Positions 7,722 to 16,521 of a DNA stretch of 64,000 nt are shown piece after piece. The DNA comes from Novosphingobium jiangmenense (GTDB lineage Bacteria > Pseudomonadota > Alphaproteobacteria > Sphingomonadales > Sphingomonadaceae): positions 1 to 64,000 of the forward strand of contig NZ_JADQDC010000014.1 in NCBI RefSeq assembly GCF_015694345.1, read 5' to 3'. Within the stretch, counting starts at the first letter, position 1. Every line of letters starts with the position of its first letter. The position numbers were made by a program, and so were the translations under genes. The notes beneath the pieces were generated by a model. That model saw only the letters and a list, made by a program, of their open reading frames with translations, searched no databases and had not been told where the DNA came from.

Positions 7722-9218
7722 TCAACCCATCGTCGGAATGACGAAGGCATTGCCGCCGTCGGGCGAGCCGTCCGGCCAGCGCTGCGTGATGGTCTTGACC
7801 TTGGTCCAGAACTTCACGCCTTCCATGCCGTGCTGGTTGGTGTCGCCGAAGGCAGACCGCTTCCAGCCGCCGAAGGTGTGATAGGCCACCGGCACCGGGA
7901 TCGGCACGTTGATGCCGACCATGCCGACGTTGACACGCGCGGCAAATTCGCGCGCGGCGTGGCCGTTGCGGGTGAAGATGGCAACGCCGTTGCCGTACTG
8001 GTGCTTCGAAGGCAGCGCGAGCGCTTCCTCGAAGTCCTTGGCGCGAACGATCTGCAGCACCGGGCCGAAGATCTCGTTGTGGTAGCTGTCCATATCGGGG
8101 GTGACGTGGTCGATCAGCGTCGGGCCGACGAAGAAGCCTTCCTCATGCCCCTGCAGCGTGAAGCCGCGGCCGTCGACGACGAGTTCGCCGCCCTCCTCGA
8201 TGCACTTGCCGATCCAGCCTTCGACCTTCTCCTTGTGCGCTTGGGTCACGACCGGACCGTAGTGGGCTTCGGGATCGGTCGAGACGCCGACGCGCAGGGC
8301 CTCGATCGCCGGGATCAGCTTGGCGCGCAGCTTGTTTGCCGTGTCCTCGCCCACCGGCACAACGACGGGGAGCGCCATGCAGCGCTCGCCTGCTGAACCG
8401 AAGGCCGCGCCGCACAGGTCGTTGACGACCTGATCCAAGTCAGCGTCGGGCATGACGATGCCGTGGTTCTTGGCACCGCCCATGGCCTGCACGCGCTTAC
8501 CGGCGGCAACGCCACGGTTGTAGACGTAGTGGGCAATGTCCGACGAGCCAACGAAGCTGACCGCGCCGATGGCCGGGTGATCGAGAATCGCGTCGACCAT
8601 TTCCTTGTCGCCATGGACGACCTGGCAGATGCCCTCGGGCAGGCCTGCCTCGATGAACAGTTCGGCCAGGCGCACTGGCACCGAGGGGTCACGCTCGGAA
8701 GGCTTGATGATGAAGGCGTTGCCGGTGGCGATGGCGATGGCCGACATCCACAGCGGGATCATGCCGGGGAAGTTGAACGGCGTGATGCCCGCGCCGATGC
8801 CGATCGGCTGGCGCATCGAATAGACGTCGATGCCGGGGCCTGCGCCTTGGGTGTATTCGCCCTTCAGTACATGCGGGATGCCGCAGGCGAACTCGACCAC
8901 TTCGAGGCCACGCTGGATGTCGCCCTTGGAGTCAGCGATGACCTTGCCATGCTCGGACGAGAGCATGTGGGCGAGGCTGTCCATGTTGGCTTCGACCAGT
9001 TCCTTGAAGCGGAACATGACGCGGGCGCGGCGCTGCGGGTTGGTCGCGGCCCAGGCGGGCTGCGCCTTGAGCGCGGCCTGCACGGCGCGCTCGAGCGTCT
9101 CGGCGGTGCCGAGCGCGACTTCGGCCTGCACGCCGCCATTGTTGGGATCGAAGATCGGGCTCTTGCGGGCGGGCGCGCCGCCGGGGCCGCCGACGATGAA
9201 GTGGTCTACGAGACGCAT
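7722..9218 (-). CDS. mmsA: CoA-acylating methylmalonate-semialdehyde dehydrogenase
   Basis: The ATG at 9218 with a GAGGAAATT ribosome-binding site gives 498 residues (MRLVDHFIVGG). The aldehyde dehydrogenase fold shows ITPFNFPGMIPLWM, GGAKNHGIVMPDADLDQVV and the catalytic Cys in GSAGERCMALPV; the C-terminus has NVPIPVPVAYHTFGGWK. The enzyme converts methylmalonate semialdehyde to propionyl-CoA with loss of CO2, completing valine breakdown. It is divergent from a LysR regulator across a perfect palindrome and is separated from the other valine genes by the two lipoprotein genes. Confidence 0.96.
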   Translation of the reverse strand: MRLVDHFIVGGPGGAPARKSPIFDPNNGGVQAEVALGTAETLERAVQAALKAQPAWAATNPQRRARVMFRFKELVEANMDSLAHMLSSEHGKVIADSKGDIQRGLEVVEFACGIPHVLKGEYTQGAGPGIDVYSMRQPIGIGAGITPFNFPGMIPLWMSAIAIATGNAFIIKPSERDPSVPVRLAELFIEAGLPEGICQVVHGDKEMVDAILDHPAIGAVSFVGSSDIAHYVYNRGVAAGKRVQAMGGAKNHGIVMPDADLDQVVNDLCGAAFGSAGERCMALPVVVPVGEDTANKLRAKLIPAIEALRVGVSTDPEAHYGPVVTQAHKEKVEGWIGKCIEEGGELVVDGRGFTLQGHEEGFFVGPTLIDHVTPDMDSYHNEIFGPVLQIVRAKDFEEALALPSKHQYGNGVAIFTRNGHAAREFAARVNVGMVGINVPIPVPVAYHTFGGWKRSAFGDTNQHGMEGVKFWTKVKTITQRWPDGSPDGGNAFVIPTMG

Positions 9219-9258
9219 GGAATTTCCTCTTGCACCAGAACTTGGGGCACGTGATGCG

Positions 9259-9317
9259 CCTGCCCGCGATTGCAGGCAACAAGCGAATATGCGAGGTCTA
9301 CCTGCAAATTTGCAGGT
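9259..9317. promoter_or_regulatory. mmsA/LysR divergent operators
   Basis: A perfect 18-bp palindrome, ACCTGCAAATTTGCAGGT, occupies 9300-9317, starting seven bases before the LysR ATG. A second, imperfect site at 9259-9276 has the same CCTGC and GCAGG arms but a centre wider by two bases (CCGCGATT). Paired sites between a LysR gene and its divergent target are the classic layout for autoregulation plus control of the metabolic gene, here mmsA. The perfect site would overlap LysR translation initiation, which fits repression. Confidence 0.7.
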
Positions 9318-9323
9318 GACTTT

Positions 9324-10220
9324 ATGCAGTCTAGCGACTGGAACGATTTTCAGGCCTTCCTCGCCGTGGCCCGCGCCGGACAACTGGCGCGGGCGGCCGC
9401 GAACATGGGGGTCGACGCCACCACCATCGGGCGGCGATTGCGCAGGCTGGAGACTCGCGTCGGCGCTACGCTGTTCGAACAGACGCGCGAGGGACAGGTC
9501 CTCACCGAGGCTGGCGAGGCGATGCTGGCCGAGGTCGAGGCGATGGATCAGGCCGCCAGCCGCATCGCCGAGAATGCCCTGAGTGTGGGGGGAGTTGCCG
9601 GTAACTTGCGGGTGAGTCTGTCCGAAGGCCTCGGGAGTTGGATTGTTGCCCCGGCCCTGCGCAGCTTCGTCGAGGCCAACCCCCGCCTGATGGTCGATCT
9701 CGTTGCTTCGTCAGGATTTCTCAGTCCTTCCAAGCGTGAAGCCGACCTTGCAGTGACGCTTTCACGCCCTCGCGCAGGGCCGGTGATCGCCGGAAAGCTG
9801 TCGGACTACACCCTGCGGCTCTACGCCACGCGAGGCTATCTTTCGCAGAAGGGTTTGCCGGAAAGGCCTTCAGAACTTGCGCAGGGGCATCGCCTTGTCG
9901 GCTACATCCCCGACCTGCTCTACGCCCCGGAACTGCGCTATCTGGCTGAAATCGAACCGGATCTGACTGCCAACCTGCGCTCATCCTCGATCATCGCGCA
10001 ACACCGCATGATCGCCGCCGGCGCCGGCATCGGCGTCCTCCCCTGCTTCATCGGCGATTCGGACAAATGGCTGGTCCCGGTCCTGCCCGAACGGCGCATA
10101 ACCCGCTCATTCTGGCTGGTAACGCACAAGGACACGCACAATCTGGCGCGCGTCCGGGCCTTCAAGGACTGGCTGACGGCGCTGGTGGCGCGGGAACGCG
10201 GGCGGCTGCTGCCGAGGTAG
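9324..10220 (+). CDS. LysR-family regulator, likely controls mmsA
   Basis: The ATG at 9324 gives 298 residues. The N-terminal winged helix-turn-helix reads FQAFLAVARAGQLARAAANM and continues through TTIGRRLRRLETRVGATLFEQ (residues about 8-50). An effector-binding domain follows (LRVSLSEGLGSWIVAPALRSF and onward). Longer in-frame starts upstream would read through the palindrome and lack a helix-turn-helix-proximal justification. Its position opposite mmsA suggests it senses a branched-chain acid or propionyl intermediate; the ligand is not known. Confidence 0.9.
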   Translation: MQSSDWNDFQAFLAVARAGQLARAAANMGVDATTIGRRLRRLETRVGATLFEQTREGQVLTEAGEAMLAEVEAMDQAASRIAENALSVGGVAGNLRVSLSEGLGSWIVAPALRSFVEANPRLMVDLVASSGFLSPSKREADLAVTLSRPRAGPVIAGKLSDYTLRLYATRGYLSQKGLPERPSELAQGHRLVGYIPDLLYAPELRYLAEIEPDLTANLRSSSIIAQHRMIAAGAGIGVLPCFIGDSDKWLVPVLPERRITRSFWLVTHKDTHNLARVRAFKDWLTALVARERGRLLPR

Positions 10221-10237
10221 CAGCGCCCGCGATAGCC

Positions 10238-10537
10238 TCAGGCCTTGGCGACAGGCGCGCCTTCGCCGAGGTCTTCGTACCAGGCTTCGACCGGGCCGTT
10301 GAGCTTGATCGTCAGCGGATTACCCTTGCGATCCATGCTCTTGCCGGCCTGCACGCGGACCCAGCCTTCGGAGATCGAGTATTCCTCGACATTGTTGCGC
10401 ACCACGCCCTTGAAGCGGATGCCGACGCCGCGGCGCAGCTTGTCCGCATTGAAATAGGGGCTGCGCGGATTGATCGCGAGACGGTCCGGCGGCACGTCTG
10501 GACCTGCGGTTTCGGGCTGAATGGTTTCGTCGCTCAT
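10238..10537 (-). CDS. DUF3297 family protein
   Basis: The ATG at 10537 gives 99 residues. The conserved core runs from PPDRLAINPRSPYFN through GVGIRFKGVVRNNVEEYSIS and GWVRVQAGKSMDRKGNPLTI, which is the DUF3297 pattern. The protein is soluble, with no signal peptide or membrane segment. The family is small and uncharacterised. It converges with the LysR gene, with 17 bases between the stop codons. A longer reading from 10609 would add an unconserved tail. Confidence 0.85.
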   Translation of the reverse strand: MSDETIQPETAGPDVPPDRLAINPRSPYFNADKLRRGVGIRFKGVVRNNVEEYSISEGWVRVQAGKSMDRKGNPLTIKLNGPVEAWYEDLGEGAPVAKA

Positions 10538-10636
10538 GGACCGCGCAAATATCTTGATTGCCCCACTTGTCAATCGACGCGGAGCATCGTAGAGGCCCGC
10601 CCCTGTCAAGCGGTCGGAACCCCGACCTTCTCTGAC

Positions 10637-10711
10637 GGGCGCGTAGCTCAGCGGTAGAGCACACCCTTCACACGGGTGGGGTCACAGGTTCAATCCCTGT
10701 CGCGCCCACCA
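10637..10711 (+). tRNA. tRNA-Val (anticodon CAC)
   Basis: A full 75-base cloverleaf: acceptor arms GGGCGCG (10637-10643) and CGCGCCC (10701-10707), discriminator A, encoded CCA at 10709-10711. The D arm contains GCTCAGCGGTAGAGC. The anticodon stem CACCC/GGGTG closes loop TTCACAC with anticodon CAC at 10669-10671. The T arm has CAGGTTCAATCCCTG. CAC reads GUG valine codons, which are frequent in this GC-rich genome. Confidence 0.97.
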
Positions 10712-10717
10712 GAAACG

Positions 10718-10743
10718 GCCCGCGAGCGATCGCGGGCTTTTCT
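10718..10743 (+). terminator. Terminator after tRNA-Val
   Basis: A perfect 8-bp stem, GCCCGCGA/TCGCGGGC (10718-10725 and 10730-10737), with a GCGA tetraloop is followed by TTTTCT. It begins seven bases after the tRNA CCA end, which fits factor-independent termination. Confidence 0.85.
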
Positions 10744-10807
10744 GTATCTGGCGGAACCACGGCGTGTCCCGAAGGATTGGTCTTTCTCCCGCTGACGGAG
10801 AATTTCC

Positions 10808-11059
10808 ATGCAAAACAAGGACGAACGCACCCCGCCGCTCGAGCCAAAGAGCGACAACGCCAGCCTCAACAGCGAAGTCCACGCGACCACGAAGATCAAT
10901 TCGAACGTCACGCCCGAGCAGTATCCTGAAGAGCAGCGGCGGATGCAGGCGATTTCCTCGCAGGAGCCCAGCGAAGGGGTGCGCAAGGACAGGACGCAGG
11001 ATGCATCGCGCCTTTCCCATTCGAGCGAGGAGCCCAGCGAGGGTGAGCGAGAGGAGTGA
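10808..11059 (+). CDS. Small hydrophilic protein, unknown function
   Basis: An 83-residue, highly charged and probably disordered protein, with GGAG seven bases before the ATG. It contains the short repeat EEPSEG/QEPSEG twice (residues about 51-56 and 73-78) and ends EREE. Many Glu, Gln, Ser and Lys residues and no Cys or Trp give it a hydrophilin-like composition. I do not recognise a family. It sits between the tRNA-Val terminator and the DUF2892 gene. Confidence 0.65.
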   Translation: MQNKDERTPPLEPKSDNASLNSEVHATTKINSNVTPEQYPEEQRRMQAISSQEPSEGVRKDRTQDASRLSHSSEEPSEGEREE

Positions 11060-11135
11060 GTGCGGTTTGCGCGAAATCAAGGAACTTCTAATATAACGAG
11101 GCATCATGGGCTGGTTCGCAAGGAGGACCAGACCC

Positions 11136-11327
11136 ATGTTCAAGACCAATGTTGGCGGGATCGACCGCGCGGCTCGCATCGTGCTTGGCCTTGTGCTGAT
11201 CGCGCTCGTATTCTTCGGGCCGCAGACACCCTTCGGATGGATCGGCGTGGTGCCGCTGCTGACCGGCCTGATGCGAACCTGCCCGCTCTATTCGCTGCTG
11301 GGCATGAATACCTGCCCCCGCATGTAA
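11136..11327 (+). CDS. DUF2892 small membrane protein
   Basis: The ATG at 11136 has a strong AAGGAGG ribosome-binding site and gives 63 residues: MFKTNVGGIDRAARIVLGLV, then two hydrophobic helices, ending in GLMRTCPLYSLLGMNTCPRM. This is the DUF2892 (YgaP membrane-region-like) pattern: an N-terminal NVGxxDRxxR motif, two transmembrane spans and a CPLYxxxGxxTC ending. The two C-terminal cysteines are the typical conserved pair. In other bacteria the domain may be fused to rhodanese; here it stands alone. Confidence 0.88.
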   Translation: MFKTNVGGIDRAARIVLGLVLIALVFFGPQTPFGWIGVVPLLTGLMRTCPLYSLLGMNTCPRM

Positions 11328-11380
11328 GAGCGCTGAGGGCGGGTTGCGCCGGGAGACGCGAGGCGGCATAGCGCTGCGCC

Positions 11381-12808
11381 ATGCACGATATCCGCCTGAT
11401 CCGCGAAAACCCCGCCGCTTTCGACGCCGCCCTCGCCCGCCGCGGGGTAGAGCCGATTTCTCACCTCATAGTTGAACACGACAGAGTCCGTCGTGAGTTA
11501 CAGACAAAGGCCGATGTGCTTCGAGCGGAGCGGAAGCGGCTTTCTGGAATCTATGGGCAACTCGCGGCGCGTGGTGAAGGCAACACGCCCGACGCGCTAG
11601 AATTCAAAGATCAATCAATCAAAATTGCCCAATCGTTGTCTCAGATTGAGAAGCTCCAAGCTGAGAGCGCCGATGTTAGCACGCTTCTCGAAGGCGTTCC
11701 TAATACGCCTGCTCCAGAAGTTCCTGATGGAATGGATGAGAGCCAAAATGTGGAACTTTTGCGTTGGGGGACACCGCGATCATACGAGTTCACGCCAGCG
11801 GAGCACGCTGATCTCGGCCCTGCGTTGGGACTTGATTTCGAGACCGGCGCGCTGATTTCTGGTTCGCGGTTCACGTTCCTCAAAGGTGGTATGGCGCGCC
11901 TACACAGGGCGTTGGCCCAGTTCATGCTTGACCGCCAGACCGAAAAAAATGGTTACGTTGAGTGCATCCCTCCATTGCTCGTCAAAGACGAAGCAGTGTA
12001 CGGCACGGGTCAGCTCCCCAAATTCTCAGAGGATCTTTTTCAAACCTACATTAGCTTCAACGAGTTCTTTAAGGATGTTTTGAAAGAGCTAGGCGAGGAC
12101 GCCGTAATTGTTGAAACGGCAACACAAAAGCAAATTTCTACCGTCAAACAGCTCATTGACCGACTAAAGGCTCGCCAAGCTAAGAGTCCAGAAGCTCGGC
12201 GCTGGCTGATCCCGACCGCGGAGGTCAGCCTGACCAACGCGGTGCAGGGCCAGATTCTGGGCGAGGCCCAGCTTCCCCTGCGCATGACGGCCCTGACGCC
12301 GTGCTTCCGCTCGGAGGCCGGTGCGGCGGGGCGCGATACGCGGGGGTTCATCCGCCAGCACCAGTTCGAGAAGGTGGAGCTGGTTTCGATTACCAAGCCC
12401 GAGGATTCCGAGGCCGAGCACGAGCGCATGACCGCCTGCGCCGAGGGCGTGCTGCAGGCGCTGGGGCTGCCCTACCGCAAGGTGCTGCTGTGCACCGGCG
12501 ACATGGGCTTTACCGCACGGAAAACTTATGACCTCGAGGTCTGGTTGCCTGGCCAAGGTGCCTATCGCGAGATTTCTTCGTGTTCGAACTGCGGTGATTT
12601 CCAGGCGCGGCGGATGAATGCGCGTTATCGCCCGGAAGGTGCGAAAGGCACCGAGTTCGTTCACACTCTTAATGGTTCGGGCCTTGCCGTCGGCCGTACG
12701 CTGGTGGCAGTCTTGGAGAACTACCAGCGGGAGGATGGATCGGTGGACGTGCCTGAAGTGCTGCGCCCCTACATGGGCGGCCTGACCCGCCTCGTGCCAC
12801 TGGCGTGA
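11381..12808 (+). CDS. serS: Seryl-tRNA synthetase, mosaic with catalytic-domain insertion
   Basis: A 475-residue class II synthetase that charges tRNA-Ser; bacterial SerRS is usually about 425-430. The N-terminal coiled-coil arm covers roughly residues 30-105. Motif 2 is [20 protein letters not shown] and motif 3 [18 protein letters not shown]. Between [15 protein letters not shown] and [12 protein letters not shown], normally joined by a few residues, there is an insertion of about 50 residues (222-274, nucleotides 12044-12203). Codons from about 11459 to 12200 are much richer in A/T third positions than the flanks and include ATA, TTA, AGA and CTA, suggesting replacement by foreign DNA. 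Both catalytic motifs lie in the native-looking 3' part. Confidence 0.95.
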   Translation: MHDIRLIRENPAAFDAALARRGVEPISHLIVEHDRVRRELQTKADVLRAERKRLSGIYGQLAARGEGNTPDALEFKDQSIKIAQSLSQIEKLQAESADVSTLLEGVPNTPAPEVPDGMDESQNVELLRWGTPRSYEFTPAEHADLGPALGLDFETGALISGSRFTFLKGGMARLHRALAQFMLDRQTEKNGYVECIPPLLVKDEAVYGTGQLPKFSEDLFQTYISFNEFFKDVLKELGEDAVIVETATQKQISTVKQLIDRLKARQAKSPEARRWLIPTAEVSLTNAVQGQILGEAQLPLRMTALTPCFRSEAGAAGRDTRGFIRQHQFEKVELVSITKPEDSEAEHERMTACAEGVLQALGLPYRKVLLCTGDMGFTARKTYDLEVWLPGQGAYREISSCSNCGDFQARRMNARYRPEGAKGTEFVHTLNGSGLAVGRTLVAVLENYQREDGSVDVPEVLRPYMGGLTRLVPLA

Positions 12809-13560
12809 TCCGCGCGCTGGCGGCAGGGCTCGCGCTGCTGGCAGCGGCTCCTGCGGCTGCGCAAGAGGCGCGCGCGCCGATCGTGGCGTGGACCTACACC
12901 GTGCAAGCGGGCGATACCTTTTCGGCAATCGCGCGCCGCTGGGGTGTGGACATGGCGGCGCTGGGTGAAGCCAACGGAATCCCCAGCCCCTACGTGATCC
13001 GCATCGGACAAGTGCTGAAGCGGCCCGAACTGCCGGGTGCGCCCAAGCCGGCGGTCAAGCCAGCCGCGCCAGTCCCTGCTGCACCGGTCGAGACCCCGAA
13101 GGCGGTGCCCCGCCCCGCTCCGACGCCGCGTCCTGCCCCACCACCCCGTGCCCCGCTGGCCCCGCGCGAATCCGATGCCCCGAAGATTGGCTGGCCGACC
13201 GAAGGCGCAGTGGTCAGCCATTTCCGTGACAAGGTTTCAGGCATTCCCTCGAACGGGATCGACCTGATCGCCCATCCCGGCCAGAAAGTGCGGGCAGCGG
13301 CTGCGGGCACCGTGCTCTATGCTGGCAAGGAGCCAGAGCGTTTCGGCCAACTGATCCTGATCGATCACGGCGGCGGGTTCGTCACCGCCTACGCCTATCT
13401 CGGGACAATGACGGTCAAGGAAGGTCAGTCCGTGATCAAGGGCGAGCGCATCGCGCTGGTCGGCCAGAGCGGCGAGGCCAAACGGCCGACTGTGCATTTC
13501 GAGCTGCGCCGCAACAACGTGCCGCGCGATCCGGAACTTTATCTGCCACCGCGATTGTAG
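12805..13560 (+). CDS. LysM-LytM (NlpD-like) amidase activator
   Basis: The GTG at 12805 overlaps the serS stop codon (GTGA). The 251 residues comprise a signal peptide, a LysM domain ([19 protein letters not shown] to [10 protein letters not shown], about residues 31-72), a long Pro/Ala linker and a LytM/M23 domain at about 125-251. Zinc ligands look lost: the first His position reads SNGIDL, and the usual Y-x-H reads AYAYLG, as in NlpD/EnvC-type degenerate domains; the last motif, VHFELR, is retained. The likely role is activating N-acetylmuramoyl-L-alanine amidases in cell separation rather than cutting peptidoglycan itself. Confidence 0.85.
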   Translation: MIRALAAGLALLAAAPAAAQEARAPIVAWTYTVQAGDTFSAIARRWGVDMAALGEANGIPSPYVIRIGQVLKRPELPGAPKPAVKPAAPVPAAPVETPKAVPRPAPTPRPAPPPRAPLAPRESDAPKIGWPTEGAVVSHFRDKVSGIPSNGIDLIAHPGQKVRAAAAGTVLYAGKEPERFGQLILIDHGGGFVTAYAYLGTMTVKEGQSVIKGERIALVGQSGEAKRPTVHFELRRNNVPRDPELYLPPRL

Positions 13561-13565
13561 CGCTG

Positions 13566-14609
13566 ATGGACCTCCACCTTCTCCGTCGCGGCGGGCGCAA
13601 GCCGGTGAACGTGTTGCGGCGAACGCTGAAGGTGTCGGTCTGGGCGGACCTCGGCCTTCGGCTGGGCGCAGCATTCGCGCTGGTGGCTATCGTCGTGGCG
13701 GTGCACTGGATCGACCGCGCCGGGCTGAAGGACAGCCACGACGGGACGATCAGCTTTCTGGACGTCGTCTATTTCACGATGATCTCGATCACCACGACCG
13801 GCTTTGGCGACATCGCTCCGGTAAGCGACCGTTCGCGGCTGATCGAGGCGGTGATCGTGACGCCGATCCGGGTGGCGGTGATCTTCATCTTCGTCGGCAC
13901 CGCCTACAACTTCATCATCAAGCGGACCTGGGAGCGATTTCGCATGGCGCAGATCCAGAAGAACCTGACCGATCACATCGTCGTTCTGGGGTTCGGCGTC
14001 TCGGGTGCAGAAGCCGTGGCCGAACTGATCGCGCGCGGCACCGATCCGGGCTGCATCGTGGTGATCGACCCTTCGGAAAGCGCCCTGGCGGCGGCGGCCG
14101 ATCTTGGCTGCAATGTCATGGCCGGCGATGCCACGCGTGATGCGACGCTGGTGGACGTGCGCATCGACAAGGCCTGCGCCATCCTTGTCTCCGCCGGGCG
14201 CGACGATACCTCGATCCTCATCACCCTGACGGCGCGCCATCTCGCTCCGGGCGTGCCGATCAGCACGGTGGTACGCGCGGCGGACAACGAGGATCTCGCC
14301 CAGCAGGCCGGGGCGAGCACGGTGATCAACCCGGTGCGGTTCACCGGGCTGCTCATGGCCGGATCGGCGCATGGCAAACATGTCGCCGAATACCTGACCG
14401 ACCTCGCCTCGGTTGAAGGACGCGTGCAACTCGTCGAACGCAAGGTTCGGCCCGAGGAAGTCGGTGGCTCGCTGTCGGTGCTGGCGAGTGGTGGACGGGG
14501 CTTGCGAATCTATCGCCGCGGAATAGTGATCGGCTTCTGGGAAGAGGCTGCCAACCGGCTGGAAGAAGGCGACGAGATCGTCGAGATCGCCCCTACCCCA
14601 AGAGCTTGA
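13566..14609 (+). CDS. Potassium channel with TrkA-N (RCK) domain
   Basis: 347 residues. A hydrophobic helix near 35-55, a pore loop with FTMISITTTGFGDIAPVS (selectivity filter TTGFGD, about 73-90) and a second helix near 95-115 make a two-helix channel. An RCK domain follows, with HIVVLGFGVSGAEAVAELIA and DPSESALAAAADLGCNV, suited to binding a nucleotide or ligand that gates the pore. A GFG filter occurs in some prokaryotic K+ channels; GYG is commoner. It lies five bases after the NlpD-like gene and overlaps the convergent DUF1761 gene by 17 bases. Confidence 0.88.
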   Translation: MDLHLLRRGGRKPVNVLRRTLKVSVWADLGLRLGAAFALVAIVVAVHWIDRAGLKDSHDGTISFLDVVYFTMISITTTGFGDIAPVSDRSRLIEAVIVTPIRVAVIFIFVGTAYNFIIKRTWERFRMAQIQKNLTDHIVVLGFGVSGAEAVAELIARGTDPGCIVVIDPSESALAAAADLGCNVMAGDATRDATLVDVRIDKACAILVSAGRDDTSILITLTARHLAPGVPISTVVRAADNEDLAQQAGASTVINPVRFTGLLMAGSAHGKHVAEYLTDLASVEGRVQLVERKVRPEEVGGSLSVLASGGRGLRIYRRGIVIGFWEEAANRLEEGDEIVEIAPTPRA

Positions 14610-15003
14610 ACGCGAGCCCCATCGAGAGGTAGGCGGCAAGCCAGAAGCCACCATCGATCAGCGCAAGACGCGTGCTGATGCGCTGGTGGCTGTAGCTGAT
14701 CCACAACGAGGGGATCACGAAAGCAATGGCAAGGCCGCCCGACATCATGAAATAGAGCCACCACTTCACGTCCAGCGTGGCACTGCCGACGCGGGCGAAC
14801 ATATGGCCCATCATCGTGGACGTTATCAGCAGCAGCGCGGCAGTGATCGCAGCCGTGCGCGCGGGCGAGCGGCGGATGCCCAGCTTGCCGGGGCCGACCT
14901 CTTCCAGCCGGGCGCGACCGAACAGTGGCCCGTACCAGAGGGTTGAGACGCCAAGCGCAAACAGCGTTGCAACAATGACCGCTATCCAGTTGACCGGGCC
15001 CAT
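14593..15003 (-). CDS. DUF1761 family membrane protein
   Basis: The ATG at 15003 gives 136 residues ([20 protein letters not shown]) with four hydrophobic segments. The N-terminal NWIAVIVA followed by [12 protein letters not shown] fits DUF1761, as does a later [14 protein letters not shown] segment. The family's function is unknown. The 3' end overlaps the potassium-channel gene by 17 bases on the other strand; the 5' end is divergent from rimO. Confidence 0.85.
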   Translation of the reverse strand: MGPVNWIAVIVATLFALGVSTLWYGPLFGRARLEEVGPGKLGIRRSPARTAAITAALLLITSTMMGHMFARVGSATLDVKWWLYFMMSGGLAIAFVIPSLWISYSHQRISTRLALIDGGFWLAAYLSMGLAFKLLG

Positions 15004-15122
15004 CTTTTCCTTCTTTGCCAAGCCCCCGCTGCGGCAAGTGCTACGCCTGCCGGACACGGAAGGCAACGCCTCGCGGCCCAATGGTGACGTGGCGTGCTTT
15101 TTGGACTATGGGCCGCGCCACG

Positions 15123-16514
15123 ATGGCAAGCCAGATTCCCCCTCTCGAAATTCCCGAAGCCCCCAAGGTCGGCATGGTCAGCCTCGGCTGCCCAAAGGCG
15201 CTGGTCGATTCCGAACGGATCCTCACCCGCCTGCGCGCCGATGGCTATGCGATGAGCGCGGACTATGCGGGCGCCGACGTGGTGCTGGTCAATACCTGCG
15301 GCTTCCTTGATTCCGCCAAGGAAGAAAGCCTTTCCGCGATCGGCGAGGCGATTGCCGAGAACGGGCGCGTGATCGTCACTGGCTGCATGGGCAACGAGGC
15401 GGACGTAATCCGGGCAAAGTTCCCGCAGGTTCTCGCCGTGACCGGTGCCCACCAGTATGAGGCAGTGGTGGAAGCGGTGCATGAAGCGGCACCTCCGAGC
15501 ATGGGTCCCTACATCGACCTGATCCCGCAGGCAGAGCCGGGCGACATCAAGCTGACCCCGCGCCATTACAGCTACCTGAAGATCTCGGAGGGCTGCAATC
15601 ACGCCTGCGCCTTCTGCATCATCCCCTCCCTGCGCGGCAAGCTCGCCAGCCGCCGCATCGATGCGGTGCTGCGCGAGGCGGAGAAGCTGGTAGCGGCGGG
15701 CACAAAGGAACTGCTGGTCATCAGCCAGGACACTTCGGCCTATGGCGTCGACGTGCGCCATGAGGAGCGGATGTGGAAGGGCCGTCCGGTACGCACCCAC
15801 ATGACCGATCTGGCGCGCGAGCTTGGCCAGCTGCGGACGCCGGAGGGCGATACGCCTTGGGTGCGGCTGCACTACGTCTACCCTTACCCCCACGTCGATG
15901 CAGTGATCCCGCTGATGGCCGAGGGGCTGGTGACGCCCTATCTCGACATCCCGTTCCAGCATGCCAGCCCCAATGTGCTGCGCGCGATGAAGCGGCCTGC
16001 GAACGAGGCCAAGGTCCTCGACCGCATCAAGGCCTGGCGCGAGATCTGCCCGGACATCGCCATCCGCTCGAGCTTCGTCGTCGGCTTCCCTGGAGAGACC
16101 GAGGCGGACTTCGAATACCTGCTGGAATGGCTGGAAGAAGCACAGCTCGACCGTGTCGGCGGCTTCCGCTTCGAACCGGTGGCGGGCGCTGCGGCGAACG
16201 ATCTGCCGAACCCGGTACCCGAAGCCGTCAAGGAAGAGCGCTATGCGCGGCTGATGGAAACGACCGAGCGGATTAGCTCGGCCAAGCTGGTGGCCAAGAT
16301 TGGACGCACAATCAAGGTCATCGTCGACGAAGTTGGCGAACCGGACGAGGATGGCGACATTGGCGCAACGGCACGCTCACAGGCCGACGCGCCCGAAATC
16401 GACGGTGCGGTCTATCTGCGCAATGTGCCGAGCAGCCTGAAAGCCGGGGACTTTGCAGAAGTCCTGATCGAAGACGCCGATGCACACGATCTTTATGGCG
16501 TGATCGAAGGCTGA
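15123..16514 (+). CDS. rimO: Ribosomal protein uS12 methylthiotransferase RimO
   Basis: The ATG at 15123 gives 463 residues ([20 protein letters not shown]). An N-terminal UPF0004 domain carries [13 protein letters not shown] with three cluster cysteines (GCPK, NTCGFLD, TGCMGNE). The radical-SAM motif is [20 protein letters not shown] (CxxxCxxC) near residue 155. A C-terminal TRAM domain follows. RimO thiomethylates an aspartate of ribosomal protein S12. The SLGCPK signature separates it from MiaB. Longer in-frame starts are possible but unconserved. Confidence 0.96.
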   Translation: MASQIPPLEIPEAPKVGMVSLGCPKALVDSERILTRLRADGYAMSADYAGADVVLVNTCGFLDSAKEESLSAIGEAIAENGRVIVTGCMGNEADVIRAKFPQVLAVTGAHQYEAVVEAVHEAAPPSMGPYIDLIPQAEPGDIKLTPRHYSYLKISEGCNHACAFCIIPSLRGKLASRRIDAVLREAEKLVAAGTKELLVISQDTSAYGVDVRHEERMWKGRPVRTHMTDLARELGQLRTPEGDTPWVRLHYVYPYPHVDAVIPLMAEGLVTPYLDIPFQHASPNVLRAMKRPANEAKVLDRIKAWREICPDIAIRSSFVVGFPGETEADFEYLLEWLEEAQLDRVGGFRFEPVAGAAANDLPNPVPEAVKEERYARLMETTERISSAKLVAKIGRTIKVIVDEVGEPDEDGDIGATARSQADAPEIDGAVYLRNVPSSLKAGDFAEVLIEDADAHDLYGVIEG

Positions 16515-16521
16515 TCCCGGC

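Noticed and set aside
10745..10800. Possible general-stress (EcfG) promoter before the small hydrophilic protein
   Set aside because: GGAAC is present, but no CGTT follows at the required 16-17 base spacing.
12769..13310. Minus-strand open frames opposite the NlpD-like gene
   Set aside because: They mirror the Pro/Ala-rich linker of the real gene and have no start signals or motifs.
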